22,422 nt of DNA, taken from positions 1-22,422 of the forward strand of contig CAMLSG010000072.1 of assembly GCA_946482635.1 (NCBI GenBank), given 5' to 3'. Positions 6,414-14,593 of the stretch are shown in pieces. Numbering within the stretch: position 1 is the stretch's first letter; every line of letters starts with the position of its first letter. The notes beneath the pieces are model-generated. The model saw only the letters and a program-made list of their open reading frames with translations. It did not search any database and was not told the DNA's origin. A program made the position numbers and the translations under genes. This DNA is from an uncultured Duganella sp. (GTDB taxonomy: Bacteria > Pseudomonadota > Gammaproteobacteria > Burkholderiales > Burkholderiaceae).

Positions 6414-9400
6414 TTACGGGTTCCAGCCGGCGCCGTTGTTGTAGGCGGCGAAGATTTGGGCGCGGGTGGCGAAGCCGGCGGCGACGTCGGTGGGGCTGAG
6501 CTGGTAGCCGCCGATGCGTGTGGCCAGGTTGAGCGGGGTGCCGCTCAAGTCGGTGCTGCCGTATTCGCGCCAGCCGCTGGCGGCATTGGCGACCGCCGGG
6601 TTGGGCGCGGGCTGGCCGTTCACGCCTGCCCCGGCCCAGCCGACCGGTGCGATGTGGCTATCCATCTGGCAGTTGATGAAGGCGATGTTGTCCCATACGC
6701 TTGCGCTGCCGGAGCTGCGGGCAAGGTAGGTGGCGCCGTTCGGTACGTCGCCGTGGGCCGGGCCGGGACCGGGACCGTGGGTCAGGCGGCTGTTCAGGAA
6801 GACGTAGCCTTTGTCGCTGGCGCTGGGCACCCGTGCCTGCAGGATGTAGCCGCCGCTGCTGGCGCTGGTGGTGTCGCCAACCGAGCGGATCTCGCTTTCT
6901 TCGAACAGTGCGGCGCGGCTGCCACCCCAGATGAAGTCGACATTTCCGGCCACCAGCGTGCGGTAGAACCATGACCAGCCTTTCAGGTTCAGCGTGTCCT
7001 GCTCGCTGTAGAAGGCGGCGTCGCGTGCGACCAGGCGGCCGTTGTCGTTGTTGAAGTAAAGCGTTTCCGCCTGCGCTGAGATGTTGGCGGCGCGCAGGGT
7101 GGTGTTGCGCAGGGTGAGCGTGTCGAGCACCAGCATGTCGGAAGCTTCGGCCAGCATCACGGAACGCCCGCCGGCCGCTGCGACCGTGGTGCCGGGCGCC
7201 TGGCTGGCGCCGGTGCCGGGGTTCAGGGTGTCGTAGTTGGTGTACTGGATGATCGTGCCGTCAGGGCTTTCGCCGCGCAGCGTCACATTATCCTTGCCGC
7301 GCAGGTAGAGCAGTTCGTTGTAGCTGCCGTTGCGGATCGTGACCGTGGCCGGCGTGGCTTTGTCCACGCCCTGCATCAGGAAGTTCAGCGCGCCTTGCAC
7401 GGTGGCGAAGTCGCTGCCGGCATCTGCGCCGACCACCAGGTCGGGACCGGACGGCGCGGCGGCCTTGGTGCTGAAGGACCAGTTACCCAGCTTGCCGATG
7501 CCGACAAACGGGGTGCTGCCAAGCGTGGTGCCGTTGAATACGCCATTCGCAATCGCGACATAGTATTCGGTGCCGTAGGCCAGCTTGCCGGTGTGCGGCT
7601 TGATCGTCACCACATTGCCGTTGATGGCGATCGGGTTGGTGTTCACCTTGCGCACTGCGGCCTGGCCGGGATAGCCCAGTTCATCGGTTTCGCCGGACAG
7701 CTTGATCACGTCGACCAGCGCATCGTCCATCTTGCGGAAGATGCGGATGGTGCCGCTGTTACCCAGCGTCGGCGTGCCGTCGAAGACCAGGCGCAGGCTG
7801 GCGTCGATCTTGGCTTCGCCCTGCGCCGCAGATGGTGAGGCGCGGTCTGTCAGCGTGTAGGTCTGGGTGGGCTGCACGAATTGCGCGCCGATGGTGGCGC
7901 TGATCTGGCGCACCAGTGTTGGATCGCTGTCGCTGGTCACGCGGACCGTCGCGTTGCCGGCGCCGACAGGCGTCAATGCCAGCGTGTTGCCGCTGATGCC
8001 GACAGCCAGCACTGCCGGATTGCTGGAACTGGCGGTAAAGTTGTCGGCCGTGCCGTCCGGCTTGACGGCGGTAACAGCCAGCTGCAATGGCGCATCGCCC
8101 ACCTCGGCGATGTAGCTGGTGACGGCAGGGTTCAGCGTCAGTTGCGAGGGCTTCAGGCTTGGATCGCCGATCCGCACGTCGTCGATCTGGAATGACTTGT
8201 TGGCGGTGTACAGGCCAACCAGTCCGCGCGCGCTGAAGGCGGTGTCGGTGATCGAGCCAAGCGATTCGCCGTCAAGGTAGACCGTCAGCGTACTGCCGAT
8301 CATTTCAAAGCGAACGGTGTAGAACACCGAGTCCATATTGATTGGCTTGCGCACCTGCTTTGGCCGGGATAGCGCGCCATTGAGCATTTTCGCAATTTCG
8401 ACCTGGGTGCTGGTGTTCGCGTTCTGCACGTTCAAGCCGGCGCCATACCAGTTCGTGGCGTTGACGTAGCGGGTGACGAGGTAGAGCTGCTTGTTGCCGG
8501 TGGTGCTGTTGGTTTGCGGCTTGATGCGCGCCTCGACAAAGTAATCGCCATTCGGCACATTGGCCATGGCGGCCGGCTTCAACAGGGCAAGCACGCCTCC
8601 AGTGGTGGCGGCGGTGTACTGCATCAGCATATTCGTCGCGCCGACCGCTTCGGCCTTGACGCTGAAGCTGCCGTTCGGCCCCGCCACAGGCAGCAAGTCC
8701 CAGTTTGCGGAAGTGCCGGACTGGAAGTCGTCGCAGAAGTACAAACCGCTCGGCGGGCAACTTAGGGTGAGGATAGGCGTGCCGCTGGTATCGCCCGTGC
8801 CGCTGATGGCGGTGGAAAGCTTGCCTGCGCCTGCTTGCGCCAGGGCGTTGGCCTTGACCAGGGAGACGGGGCGGACGCTGAACGCATAGGGCGGCGTCCA
8901 GGTCACATTGTTATTGATGGTGCAGCCGGCCAGCAGGGTGCCGTTCAGCAGAGAGCCGCTGTCCTTGAAAGTGCCGGTGGCGGTGCCGCCCGGGTTCACC
9001 ACAATTTTGCTGCAACCCTGCGCGCCCGCGATTTCGAAGACGTTCGAGTGCGACAGGATCTTTGAGTTGTAGCCCGCGCCAATGCTGTACAGGTTCGCGT
9101 ACACGGCGGCGTCGCGGCTGCCGGTGAAGTAGTTGTTGAGCATGTGGACCTGGCCGTAACGCACGCGCGGCGCACGGCTCGAGACGTTGCGGAACACATT
9201 GTTGCTGAAGGTGACGCGCAGCTTGCCTTCGTCGGCCGTGGCGCCGTCGCCGGAGCCGATCAGGTTGTTCTTGTGGTGCTCGCCGAAGACGTTGTACGAC
9301 ACGGTGACGTAGTCGGAGGCGTTGGTGATGTCGAGCGCGCCGTCGTGGCATTGCTTGAGCTGCCCGTTTTCGGTCGGCAGCAGGTTGTCGGTCATCGGCG

Positions 9401-9953
9401 CATCGGTGAAGGTGTTGTGGTCGATCCAGATATGGTCGGAACCGGAGACCCCAATCGCGTCGTAGGCTGAATTCCATGCCCCGTTGGCGCCGTCGTTCGG
9501 ATCCCACACCGGGCCGACATCGCAAGGCGCGACGATTTTGAGGTTGCGGATGATGATTTGCGAGACGCCGACAAGCTGGATATGGCCGTTGACAATGCCG
9601 GCGCCTGCTCCAGCGCCAATCAGCGTCGTATTGCTTTTCAGGCGGATGGCGCCGCGAATGGCCTGGTCGCCAGTGTTCGCATAAGGCACGCCTTCGGTCA
9701 TGTCGATGGTGCCAGTGATCTTGATGATCTTGGGATTGACGCCGCCGTTATTGATGGCGTTCACCAATTGCGCGCGATTGGCGACGCTGTAGATTTGCGA
9801 CGAGACGGCGGCCGAACCGCCGGCGGTACCGCCAGCCTGGCTTGCCCAGCCATCTGCTGGAGCGACAATGCGCGCCGGGTCGTCGGCGGCGTGCGCGGGC
9901 AGGCACAGCGCCGCAAGCAGGGCGAGCGCAGTCCTGAAACCTTTAAGTTCCAT
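6414..9953 (-). CDS. Secreted multidomain pectate lyase (PL1) - pectinesterase (CE8)
   Basis: The 1179-residue enzyme joins two pectin-degrading activities. A signal peptide (1-22) is followed by a PL1 pectate lyase beta-helix (about 45-385) with DHIWIDHNTF, the calcium/substrate segment around Asp204 and Asp208 (HDGALDIT), and the Arg-rich catalytic stretch RAPRVRYG at 260-267. Residues about 400-600 look like a LamG/concanavalin-type sandwich, possibly carbohydrate-binding. Two Ig-like modules follow (about 605-690 and 695-830). The C-terminal pectinesterase (about 838-1179) shows SEQDTL (Gln985, Asp986), GNVDFIWG (Asp1006) and the Arg of TYLARS (Arg1079). The usual Trp after that Arg (LGRPW) is missing. 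The pair of activities makes sense: the esterase removes methyl groups so that the lyase can cut. AAGGAGA precedes the ATG. It follows the PEP-CTERM gene after 29 bases, probably as one operon. Confidence 0.93.
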   Translation of the reverse strand: MELKGFRTALALLAALCLPAHAADDPARIVAPADGWASQAGGTAGGSAAVSSQIYSVANRAQLVNAINNGGVNPKIIKITGTIDMTEGVPYANTGDQAIRGAIRLKSNTTLIGAGAGAGIVNGHIQLVGVSQIIIRNLKIVAPCDVGPVWDPNDGANGAWNSAYDAIGVSGSDHIWIDHNTFTDAPMTDNLLPTENGQLKQCHDGALDITNASDYVTVSYNVFGEHHKNNLIGSGDGATADEGKLRVTFSNNVFRNVSSRAPRVRYGQVHMLNNYFTGSRDAAVYANLYSIGAGYNSKILSHSNVFEIAGAQGCSKIVVNPGGTATGTFKDSGSLLNGTLLAGCTINNNVTWTPPYAFSVRPVSLVKANALAQAGAGKLSTAISGTGDTSGTPILTLSCPPSGLYFCDDFQSGTSANWDLLPVAGPNGSFSVKAEAVGATNMLMQYTAATTGGVLALLKPAAMANVPNGDYFVEARIKPQTNSTTGNKQLYLVTRYVNATNWYGAGLNVQNANTSTQVEIAKMLNGALSRPKQVRKPINMDSVFYTVRFEMIGSTLTVYLDGESLGSITDTAFSARGLVGLYTANKSFQIDDVRIGDPSLKPSQLTLNPAVTSYIAEVGDAPLQLAVTAVKPDGTADNFTASSSNPAVLAVGISGNTLALTPVGAGNATVRVTSDSDPTLVRQISATIGAQFVQPTQTYTLTDRASPSAAQGEAKIDASLRLVFDGTPTLGNSGTIRIFRKMDDALVDVIKLSGETDELGYPGQAAVRKVNTNPIAINGNVVTIKPHTGKLAYGTEYYVAIANGVFNGTTLGSTPFVGIGKLGNWSFSTKAAAPSGPDLVVGADAGSDFATVQGALNFLMQGVDKATPATVTIRNGSYNELLYLRGKDNVTLRGESPDGTIIQYTNYDTLNPGTGASQAPGTTVAAAGGRSVMLAEASDMLVLDTLTLRNTTLRAANISAQAETLYFNNDNGRLVARDAAFYSEQDTLNLKGWSWFYRTLVAGNVDFIWGGSRAALFEESEIRSVGDTTSASSGGYILQARVPSASDKGYVFLNSRLTHGPGPGPAHGDVPNGATYLARSSGSASVWDNIAFINCQMDSHIAPVGWAGAGVNGQPAPNPAVANAASGWREYGSTDLSGTPLNLATRIGGYQLSPTDVAAGFATRAQIFAAYNNGAGWNP

Positions 9954-9982
9954 GTGAATCTCCTTGGAAGAGGGGCGTGGCG

Positions 9983-10552
9983 TTAGCTGCGGCGTGGTCG
10001 GCGGCGGCTGGCCGCCAATGCGGCAAAGCCACCCAGCATCAGCGCTGCACTGCCAGGTTCCGGCACGGCGGCAGCATCCAGTTGGGCAGTGATGCTGGCA
10101 AATTCGGTCCAGGTGGTGCCGCTCAGGTCGATGTCGATCGAGGTGCCGTTTGCGGCCAGCGACAGCACAGGCAGGCCACCGATGCCGCTGCCATCGAGCA
10201 GCTTGAAGGCCGTCAGCGGCGCGGCCAGGGTATTGCCGAAGTCGAAATGGAACTGGTAGCTGCCCGGGGTGATTGCGCCGTTGGCGATGATTGTCATCAG
10301 GCCGCTGGCGTCGAAATCAAAGCCGAACAGTGCATCGGCGCTGAGGAATTCAACGCCGGTGCCGGATGGGTCGAGGGCCGTGGTGTTGGAACCCGGTTCA
10401 AGCTGGAACAGGTGGTCGAGGCCGACAATGGCGTCTGCCGAGCCGTTGTATGTGGCGGTGATGACGGCGTCCTGCAAAGGTAGCGGTGCTGCGTGTGCAA
10501 TTCCGGTGGCGAGTACGGCAGCCACCAATGTCTCCATTATGGTTTTTTTCAT
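9983..10552 (-). CDS. PEP-CTERM sorting-domain protein
   Basis: A 189-residue exported protein. Residues 1-21 are a signal peptide (basic start, hydrophobic core, AHA end). The C-terminus is a canonical PEP-CTERM signal: VPEPG at 163-167, a hydrophobic stretch (about 168-181) and a basic tail RRRPRRS. Such proteins are processed by exosortase, which is not in this window, and are linked to exopolysaccharide export. The middle (about 25-160) is beta-rich and Thr/Gly-rich, with no domain I can name. GGAG lies six bases before the ATG. It heads the unit with the pectinase 29 bases downstream; it could bind the same polymer or anchor at the surface, but that is inference. Confidence 0.88.
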   Translation of the reverse strand: MKKTIMETLVAAVLATGIAHAAPLPLQDAVITATYNGSADAIVGLDHLFQLEPGSNTTALDPSGTGVEFLSADALFGFDFDASGLMTIIANGAITPGSYQFHFDFGNTLAAPLTAFKLLDGSGIGGLPVLSLAANGTSIDIDLSGTTWTEFASITAQLDAAAVPEPGSAALMLGGFAALAASRRRPRRS

Positions 10553-10569
10553 CGTGCGCTCCGGTGGGG

Positions 10570-10598
10570 CTAATAGGCGTGCCTGGTCGGCCTGTCAA
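10570..10598 (-). promoter_or_regulatory. Sigma-70 promoter candidate for the PEP-CTERM/pectinase unit
   Basis: On the minus strand a perfect -35 TTGACA (10598-10593) is followed after 17 bases by TATTAG (10575-10570). The start point would be near 10563, leaving a leader of only about 11 bases that just includes GGAG. An alternative -10, TATAAG (10605-10600), with ATTGAA 16 bases upstream would give a longer leader and would put the palindrome 10604-10620 between the hexamers. Confidence 0.55.
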
Positions 10599-10603
10599 TC
10601 TTA

Positions 10604-10640
10604 TATTGGCCTGACCAATATTTCAATCAATCAGACCAAA
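10604..10640. promoter_or_regulatory. GntR-like operator and adjoining half-site
   Basis: TATTGG-CCTGA-CCAATA (10604-10620) is a perfect 6-bp dyad of the TGGTC-N-GACCA type used by FadR/LldR-like GntR regulators. A related half-site, TTTGGTCTGATT on the minus strand, lies at 10629-10640, and the 9-mer GGTCAGGCC of the dyad core recurs at 10649-10657. The dyad abuts one promoter candidate and overlaps another. No GntR gene is in the window, so the regulator would act in trans. Confidence 0.5.
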
Positions 10641-10650
10641 TGTGATGCGG

Positions 10651-11964
10651 TCAGGCCACGTTGCTGTGCGGGAATACGAGCGGGAACCAGATGTCGAACG
10701 AAGTTTCGCCTGCAGCATTGGGCGCCAGGCGATGGGCCAGGCCGTGGCGCAGGAGGACTTCGCGCACCAGCAATAATCCGATGCCCTGGCCGCCTTTTTT
10801 TGTGGTGAAGAAGGGGGTGAACAACTGGCTGGTGGGCACACCGGCCAGCCGGGCACCGGAATCGATCACGGAAAGGCGCATGCTATCGGCCTCTCGAACC
10901 AGTTCGAGTTCGATGGAAGCTTTGCCGCCGCGTTCCTGCTGCGTGGCGTCGGCCGCCTCCATCGCGTTCTTGACCAGGTTTTGCAGGGCCTGTTCGATCA
11001 GGTGACGGTCCAGCGGCAACGGCCCGGCCTCGACGCGGTGTCGCCAGCCGATACTGATGCCGCGGCTGCGGCATGGTTCGCGGTAGAGGTAGATGATGTC
11101 TTCCACCACGTCCTGTACGGCGCAGGGCCGCAGTTCCGGCGCAGGCAGCTTGGCGACATGGGCAAAGCGCTCGATGAATTCCCCCAGGCTGGCATTGCGG
11201 CGCTTGACCGCATTGATGGCGATGGCGAAGTCCTCGCCATCGGCTTCGGCCAACTGGCGGCGGTAGAACAGCAGCGATTCCAGCACGGAACCGGTGGCAG
11301 CCACGGTGTTGTTCACTTCGTGGCCCAGCACGCGCACCAGCTTTTCATAGGTGGCGCGTTCGGAGCTTTGCAGTTCTTCCGTCAATTCTTCCAGCAGCAG
11401 GAAGCGGCGCGCAAAGCCGCGGTCATGGAACTGGCCGCGCTGGCCTCGATAACGGCGGCCATCCGGATCGGACAGCATGGTGCTCGCGCCGTCGGGCAGG
11501 CTTGCCATTTGCTGCAGCAGGTGTTCACGGTGGCGCAAGGCGGCGGCGCTGGGGTTCAGCAAGGAAATATGGCCGTCGAAATCAAACACGATGACAGCGC
11601 TGGGAGTCGCCTCCAGCAGGCGGTCCAGGAACCCTTGCTGCTCACCGATGCGCAAGCGCTCTGCATGCAGGGAACCAAGCAGGGCGTTGAACTGACGGAT
11701 CAACTGGCTTAGCTCGTCGTTGCCGTTCCCGCTGTCGCGCAGGCGCGCGGCATAGTCCTGGTCCTGCAGCAATTCGCGCAGGCGCTGGGTGTAGCCGAGC
11801 GGCTCCAGTGCGCGGCGCAGCAGGCGCACGCCAAGCAGGAAGCTGCCGACCAACAGCACTTCCAGTCCAAGGAACACCCAAGGCCGGTCACGAAACAGAT
11901 AGAACACCAGCGCGAACAGCAAGGCGTGCAGCGCCGCCAGGTAGCTATAGAAGTGAATCCGCAT
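10651..11964 (-). CDS. Membrane sensor histidine kinase, partner of the sigma-54 regulator
   Basis: The 437-residue kinase has two N-terminal membrane helices (about 5-23 and 29-47) with a very short loop between, so it probably senses within or near the membrane. A HAMP-like linker (about 48-105) and a PAS-like domain (about 110-190) follow. The H-box VLGHEVNNT gives His215; the N-box LVKNAMEA gives Asn333. The G1 box, normally DxGxG, is VIDSGARLAG, and the G2 box is GGQGIGL (391-397). The layout resembles NtrY-type kinases. I used the ATG at 11964, where the hydrophobic N-terminus begins; an ATG at 11988, inside a palindromic repeat, would add eight residues, and neither has a clear ribosome-binding site. 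It is the last gene of the efflux operon, 28 bases after the regulator. Confidence 0.88.
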   Translation of the reverse strand: MRIHFYSYLAALHALLFALVFYLFRDRPWVFLGLEVLLVGSFLLGVRLLRRALEPLGYTQRLRELLQDQDYAARLRDSGNGNDELSQLIRQFNALLGSLHAERLRIGEQQGFLDRLLEATPSAVIVFDFDGHISLLNPSAAALRHREHLLQQMASLPDGASTMLSDPDGRRYRGQRGQFHDRGFARRFLLLEELTEELQSSERATYEKLVRVLGHEVNNTVAATGSVLESLLFYRRQLAEADGEDFAIAINAVKRRNASLGEFIERFAHVAKLPAPELRPCAVQDVVEDIIYLYREPCRSRGISIGWRHRVEAGPLPLDRHLIEQALQNLVKNAMEAADATQQERGGKASIELELVREADSMRLSVIDSGARLAGVPTSQLFTPFFTTKKGGQGIGLLLVREVLLRHGLAHRLAPNAAGETSFDIWFPLVFPHSNVA

Positions 11965-11974
11965 ACGGCTGTGC

Positions 11975-12015
11975 CCGTGTCCCACCATGGGGTCAGGCCC
12001 CAAGGTGGGACACGG
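11975..12015. repeat. Palindromic repeat unit 3 (41 bp) inside the efflux operon
   Basis: Perfect 12-bp arms CCGTGTCCCACC (11975-11986) and GGTGGGACACGG (12004-12015) enclose a 17-base interior with the core GGGGTCAGGC seen in the repeats at 6294-6395. It spans the 3' end of the response-regulator gene and most of the gap before the kinase gene. Read on the minus strand it encodes the regulator's final VSHLGA and its TGA stop. Confidence 0.85.
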
Positions 12016-13378
12016 ACTCTGGTATGCCGTGGCGTTCGAGGCGGCGGTAGAGGGCGGCGCGCGACAGTCCAAGGGTGGCTGCGACGCGCGTGATATTGCC
12101 TTGGTGCTGCTCCATCGCTTTTGCGATCATGAGCCGTTCCACCTGGTCCAGCGTCATGCCGTCGACGCCGAGGCGCTGGCTGCCGCCTTCCTCGTGCGCG
12201 CTAGCCGTGATGAAGTCTGGCTTGTCGAGCTGTGCACGGCCAGCCAGCAGCATGGTGCGTTCCAGGGTTTGCCGCAACTGCCGGATATTGCCCGGCCAGG
12301 ATTGCGCCACCAGCCAGTCCATGGCAGGTGGCGTGACGCTGGCCGGCGGCAATCCGTAGCTGCTGGCGACAGTGCCCAGGATGTGCCGCACCAGCAGCGG
12401 GATATCGGAGCGCCGTTCGCGCAGCGCCGGCAGGCGGATCGTGATCAGGTTCAGGCGATAGAACAAGTCTTCACGAAAGCTGCCATCGGCCACCATCTCC
12501 GCCAGTTCGCGGTTGGTGGCGGACACTACCCGTACGTCGGCTTGCTCGCTGCGGCTGGCGCCAACCGGGGTGAAGGTCTGGTCCTGCAGCACGCGCAGCA
12601 GCTTGACCTGGTCGGGGCGTTGCAGTTCGCCGATCTCGTCGAGGAACAAGGTGCTGCCATGCGCCGTTGCGAAGTGGCCGCGCCGGTCAATCCGCGCATC
12701 GGTGAATGCGCCTTTCACATGGCCGAACATTTCGCTTTCGAACAGGCTGGGTGTGATCGCGCCCATGTTGATCTTGACCGGGGCCAGCGCAGCGCGCGGG
12801 CTGTTGCGGTGGATCGCATCGGCCACCAGCTCTTTGCCGCAGCCGCTTTCGCCGAGGATCAGCACCGGCGCACGGGTGGCAGCGACCTGGCCGATGGCGG
12901 CCAGCACGCGCAGCAGTTTTGGGTGTTCGCCGATGATGTTGGAAAAGTCGAACTGGCTATCCAGCTCGCCGCGCGATGGACCCTCGGCGCCCGCGCCAGG
13001 CTGAGGCGATGCAGCCAGCGTGGTGCGCACCAGTTCCAGCAACTGCGCGTTATCCCAGGGTTTGGTGAAGAAATTTGCGGCGCCGGCCTGCATGCCTTTC
13101 ACCGCCAGCGAAATCGAACCCCAGGCGGTCATCAGCAGGACCGGCAGGGCGGGGCAGGCGGCACGGATGGCGGCCAGCAGTGACAAGCCTTCCTCGCCGC
13201 TGGTCTGCAGCGAGAAATTCATATCCTGCAGCACCAGGTCGAACTGGCTGCCGGACAGCGCCTGCAAGGCCTGTTGCGGATCATCGCAGCAGCGCGTCTC
13301 ATAGCCGGCCTGTTTCAGCAGCAGTTGCAGCGAAACCTGTACGGCGCTGTCGTCGTCAACAATCAAGATACGGCGCAT
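11993..13378 (-). CDS. Sigma-54-dependent response regulator (NtrC family, Fis-type HTH)
   Basis: The 461-residue regulator has a receiver domain (1-120) with acidic Asp8-Asp10, phospho-acceptor Asp52 and Lys106. The AAA+ domain (about 145-375) has Walker A GESGCGK (176-182) and Walker B LFLDEIG (244-250). A Fis-type helix-turn-helix (about 410-451) follows. The sigma-54 contact loop reads GAFTDA (223-228) instead of GAFTGA. TAGGAAG precedes the ATG, nine bases after the second permease gene. The operon it ends, starting at 17747, has a -24/-12 promoter, so it most likely activates its own operon after phosphorylation by the adjoining kinase. The last residues come from a palindromic repeat. 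Confidence 0.93.
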   Translation of the reverse strand: MRRILIVDDDSAVQVSLQLLLKQAGYETRCCDDPQQALQALSGSQFDLVLQDMNFSLQTSGEEGLSLLAAIRAACPALPVLLMTAWGSISLAVKGMQAGAANFFTKPWDNAQLLELVRTTLAASPQPGAGAEGPSRGELDSQFDFSNIIGEHPKLLRVLAAIGQVAATRAPVLILGESGCGKELVADAIHRNSPRAALAPVKINMGAITPSLFESEMFGHVKGAFTDARIDRRGHFATAHGSTLFLDEIGELQRPDQVKLLRVLQDQTFTPVGASRSEQADVRVVSATNRELAEMVADGSFREDLFYRLNLITIRLPALRERRSDIPLLVRHILGTVASSYGLPPASVTPPAMDWLVAQSWPGNIRQLRQTLERTMLLAGRAQLDKPDFITASAHEEGGSQRLGVDGMTLDQVERLMIAKAMEQHQGNITRVAATLGLSRAALYRRLERHGIPESVSHLGA

Positions 13379-13387
13379 GTCTTCCTA

Positions 13388-14593
13388 TTATTCATGGTGC
13401 AGGGCAGCGGCAGGATGGAGCCGGCTGGCGCGCCACCCTGGGTACACGGCGCACAGCAAGGATAGCAGATAGATAATAGTCATTGAAAGGATTGATGCAC
13501 CCGCGAACACCTGCCAGTTCAACGCTTCGCCGAGGGCACCGGTCAACGGCAACTGCACCAGCAAGGCCAGGCCAGCCGCCATGGCCACGCTGCTAAGCAT
13601 CAGTTGCTCCGTCACGATCTGGCGCGCGATGCCGGCCGCAGTTGCGCCCATTGCCCGCCGCAGGCCGATTTCCGGAATCCGCCGGGTGGTGTTCTGCCAC
13701 AACACGCCGAACAGGCCGAAACCAACCATCGCCAGCAGGAAGGCCGCAATGACTGCCAGCACCTTGAGCGGCACCAGTTGCACCTCAAGTTGCGAATTGC
13801 GCAGCTCTGTCAACGGATTGATGGTGTAGCTCCAGTCGTTGCGCACTTGCTTGAGCTGGCGCTGTAGCTCAAGCTCGAAGGAGCGTGGCGTGCCGGGGCG
13901 CATCTTGAGCATAAGTGTCATTTGCATCTTGTTGCCATCGAGTTGAGAGTGGCGGAACAGCATGAATGGGCGAGGCGACATGAATTCACCCATGCTTCGA
14001 AAGTCTTCGGTCACGCCGACAATCCGGAAGTGGCGCGCATCCCTCGGGTCGCTGGATTCGGCCGCCATCAGCTTGCCTAGCGGCGAAACGCCTGGAAACA
14101 ATTCATCCGCCATGCGGCGGTTTATCACCGTCGCGATGGCATCTGCCCCCTCGTCCTGCTCCGAAGGCCAGCGGCCTGCATCAAGTTTCATCCCCATGGT
14201 CGTCCAGAACTGATCGCTGGCTTCCGCCATGTTGGCGCGTACCTGACGGCTGCCATCCGGCAGGGCAATCCGGCTCACCATGCTGGCGTCCTGGAACATG
14301 GCGAACGTGGTCAAGGCCGCGTGTTCCACTTGTGGCATTGCCGTCAGTGCGCGCAGGAAGCGGTCATGCACGCCCTCGGTACGGCCCAACTGGCTACCGT
14401 TTGGCGGTTGTAACTGTACCGCCCATACACCCGCGTACTGGAATCCGAGCGGCTGGCTGTATAACTGCCAGTAACGCACTCCGGTGGCGGCAATGGCAAA
14501 CACGATCGCGAAAGCCAGCATGATTTCCACGGTCAGAAGCATATTGCGCGTCTTGCGCTTCCAGGTCAGTTTCATCAAGTGGCGAAACATCAC
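13388..14593 (-). CDS. ABC transporter permease 2, MacB/FtsX type
   Basis: A 401-residue inner-membrane protein with the MacB topology: one N-terminal membrane helix (about 20-38), a large periplasmic domain (about 40-270), then three C-terminal helices (about 280-390). The FtsX-type segment is NTTRRIPEIGLRRAMGAT, and the chain ends in the family-like GWRASRLHPAAALHHE. Its ATG overlaps the stop of permease 1 by four bases (ATGA). It lacks its own ATPase domain and must pair with permease 1 and the ATPase at 15841-16503. Role: extrusion of a substrate from the periplasm or inner membrane, the substrate being unknown. Confidence 0.9.
   Translation of the reverse strand: MMFRHLMKLTWKRKTRNMLLTVEIMLAFAIVFAIAATGVRYWQLYSQPLGFQYAGVWAVQLQPPNGSQLGRTEGVHDRFLRALTAMPQVEHAALTTFAMFQDASMVSRIALPDGSRQVRANMAEASDQFWTTMGMKLDAGRWPSEQDEGADAIATVINRRMADELFPGVSPLGKLMAAESSDPRDARHFRIVGVTEDFRSMGEFMSPRPFMLFRHSQLDGNKMQMTLMLKMRPGTPRSFELELQRQLKQVRNDWSYTINPLTELRNSQLEVQLVPLKVLAVIAAFLLAMVGFGLFGVLWQNTTRRIPEIGLRRAMGATAAGIARQIVTEQLMLSSVAMAAGLALLVQLPLTGALGEALNWQVFAGASILSMTIIYLLSLLCAVYPGWRASRLHPAAALHHE

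Noticed and set aside
11987..13183. Long plus-strand frame opposite the sigma-54 regulator
   Set aside because: Its composition is typical of an antisense shadow, and it covers a gene with clear Walker and HTH motifs.
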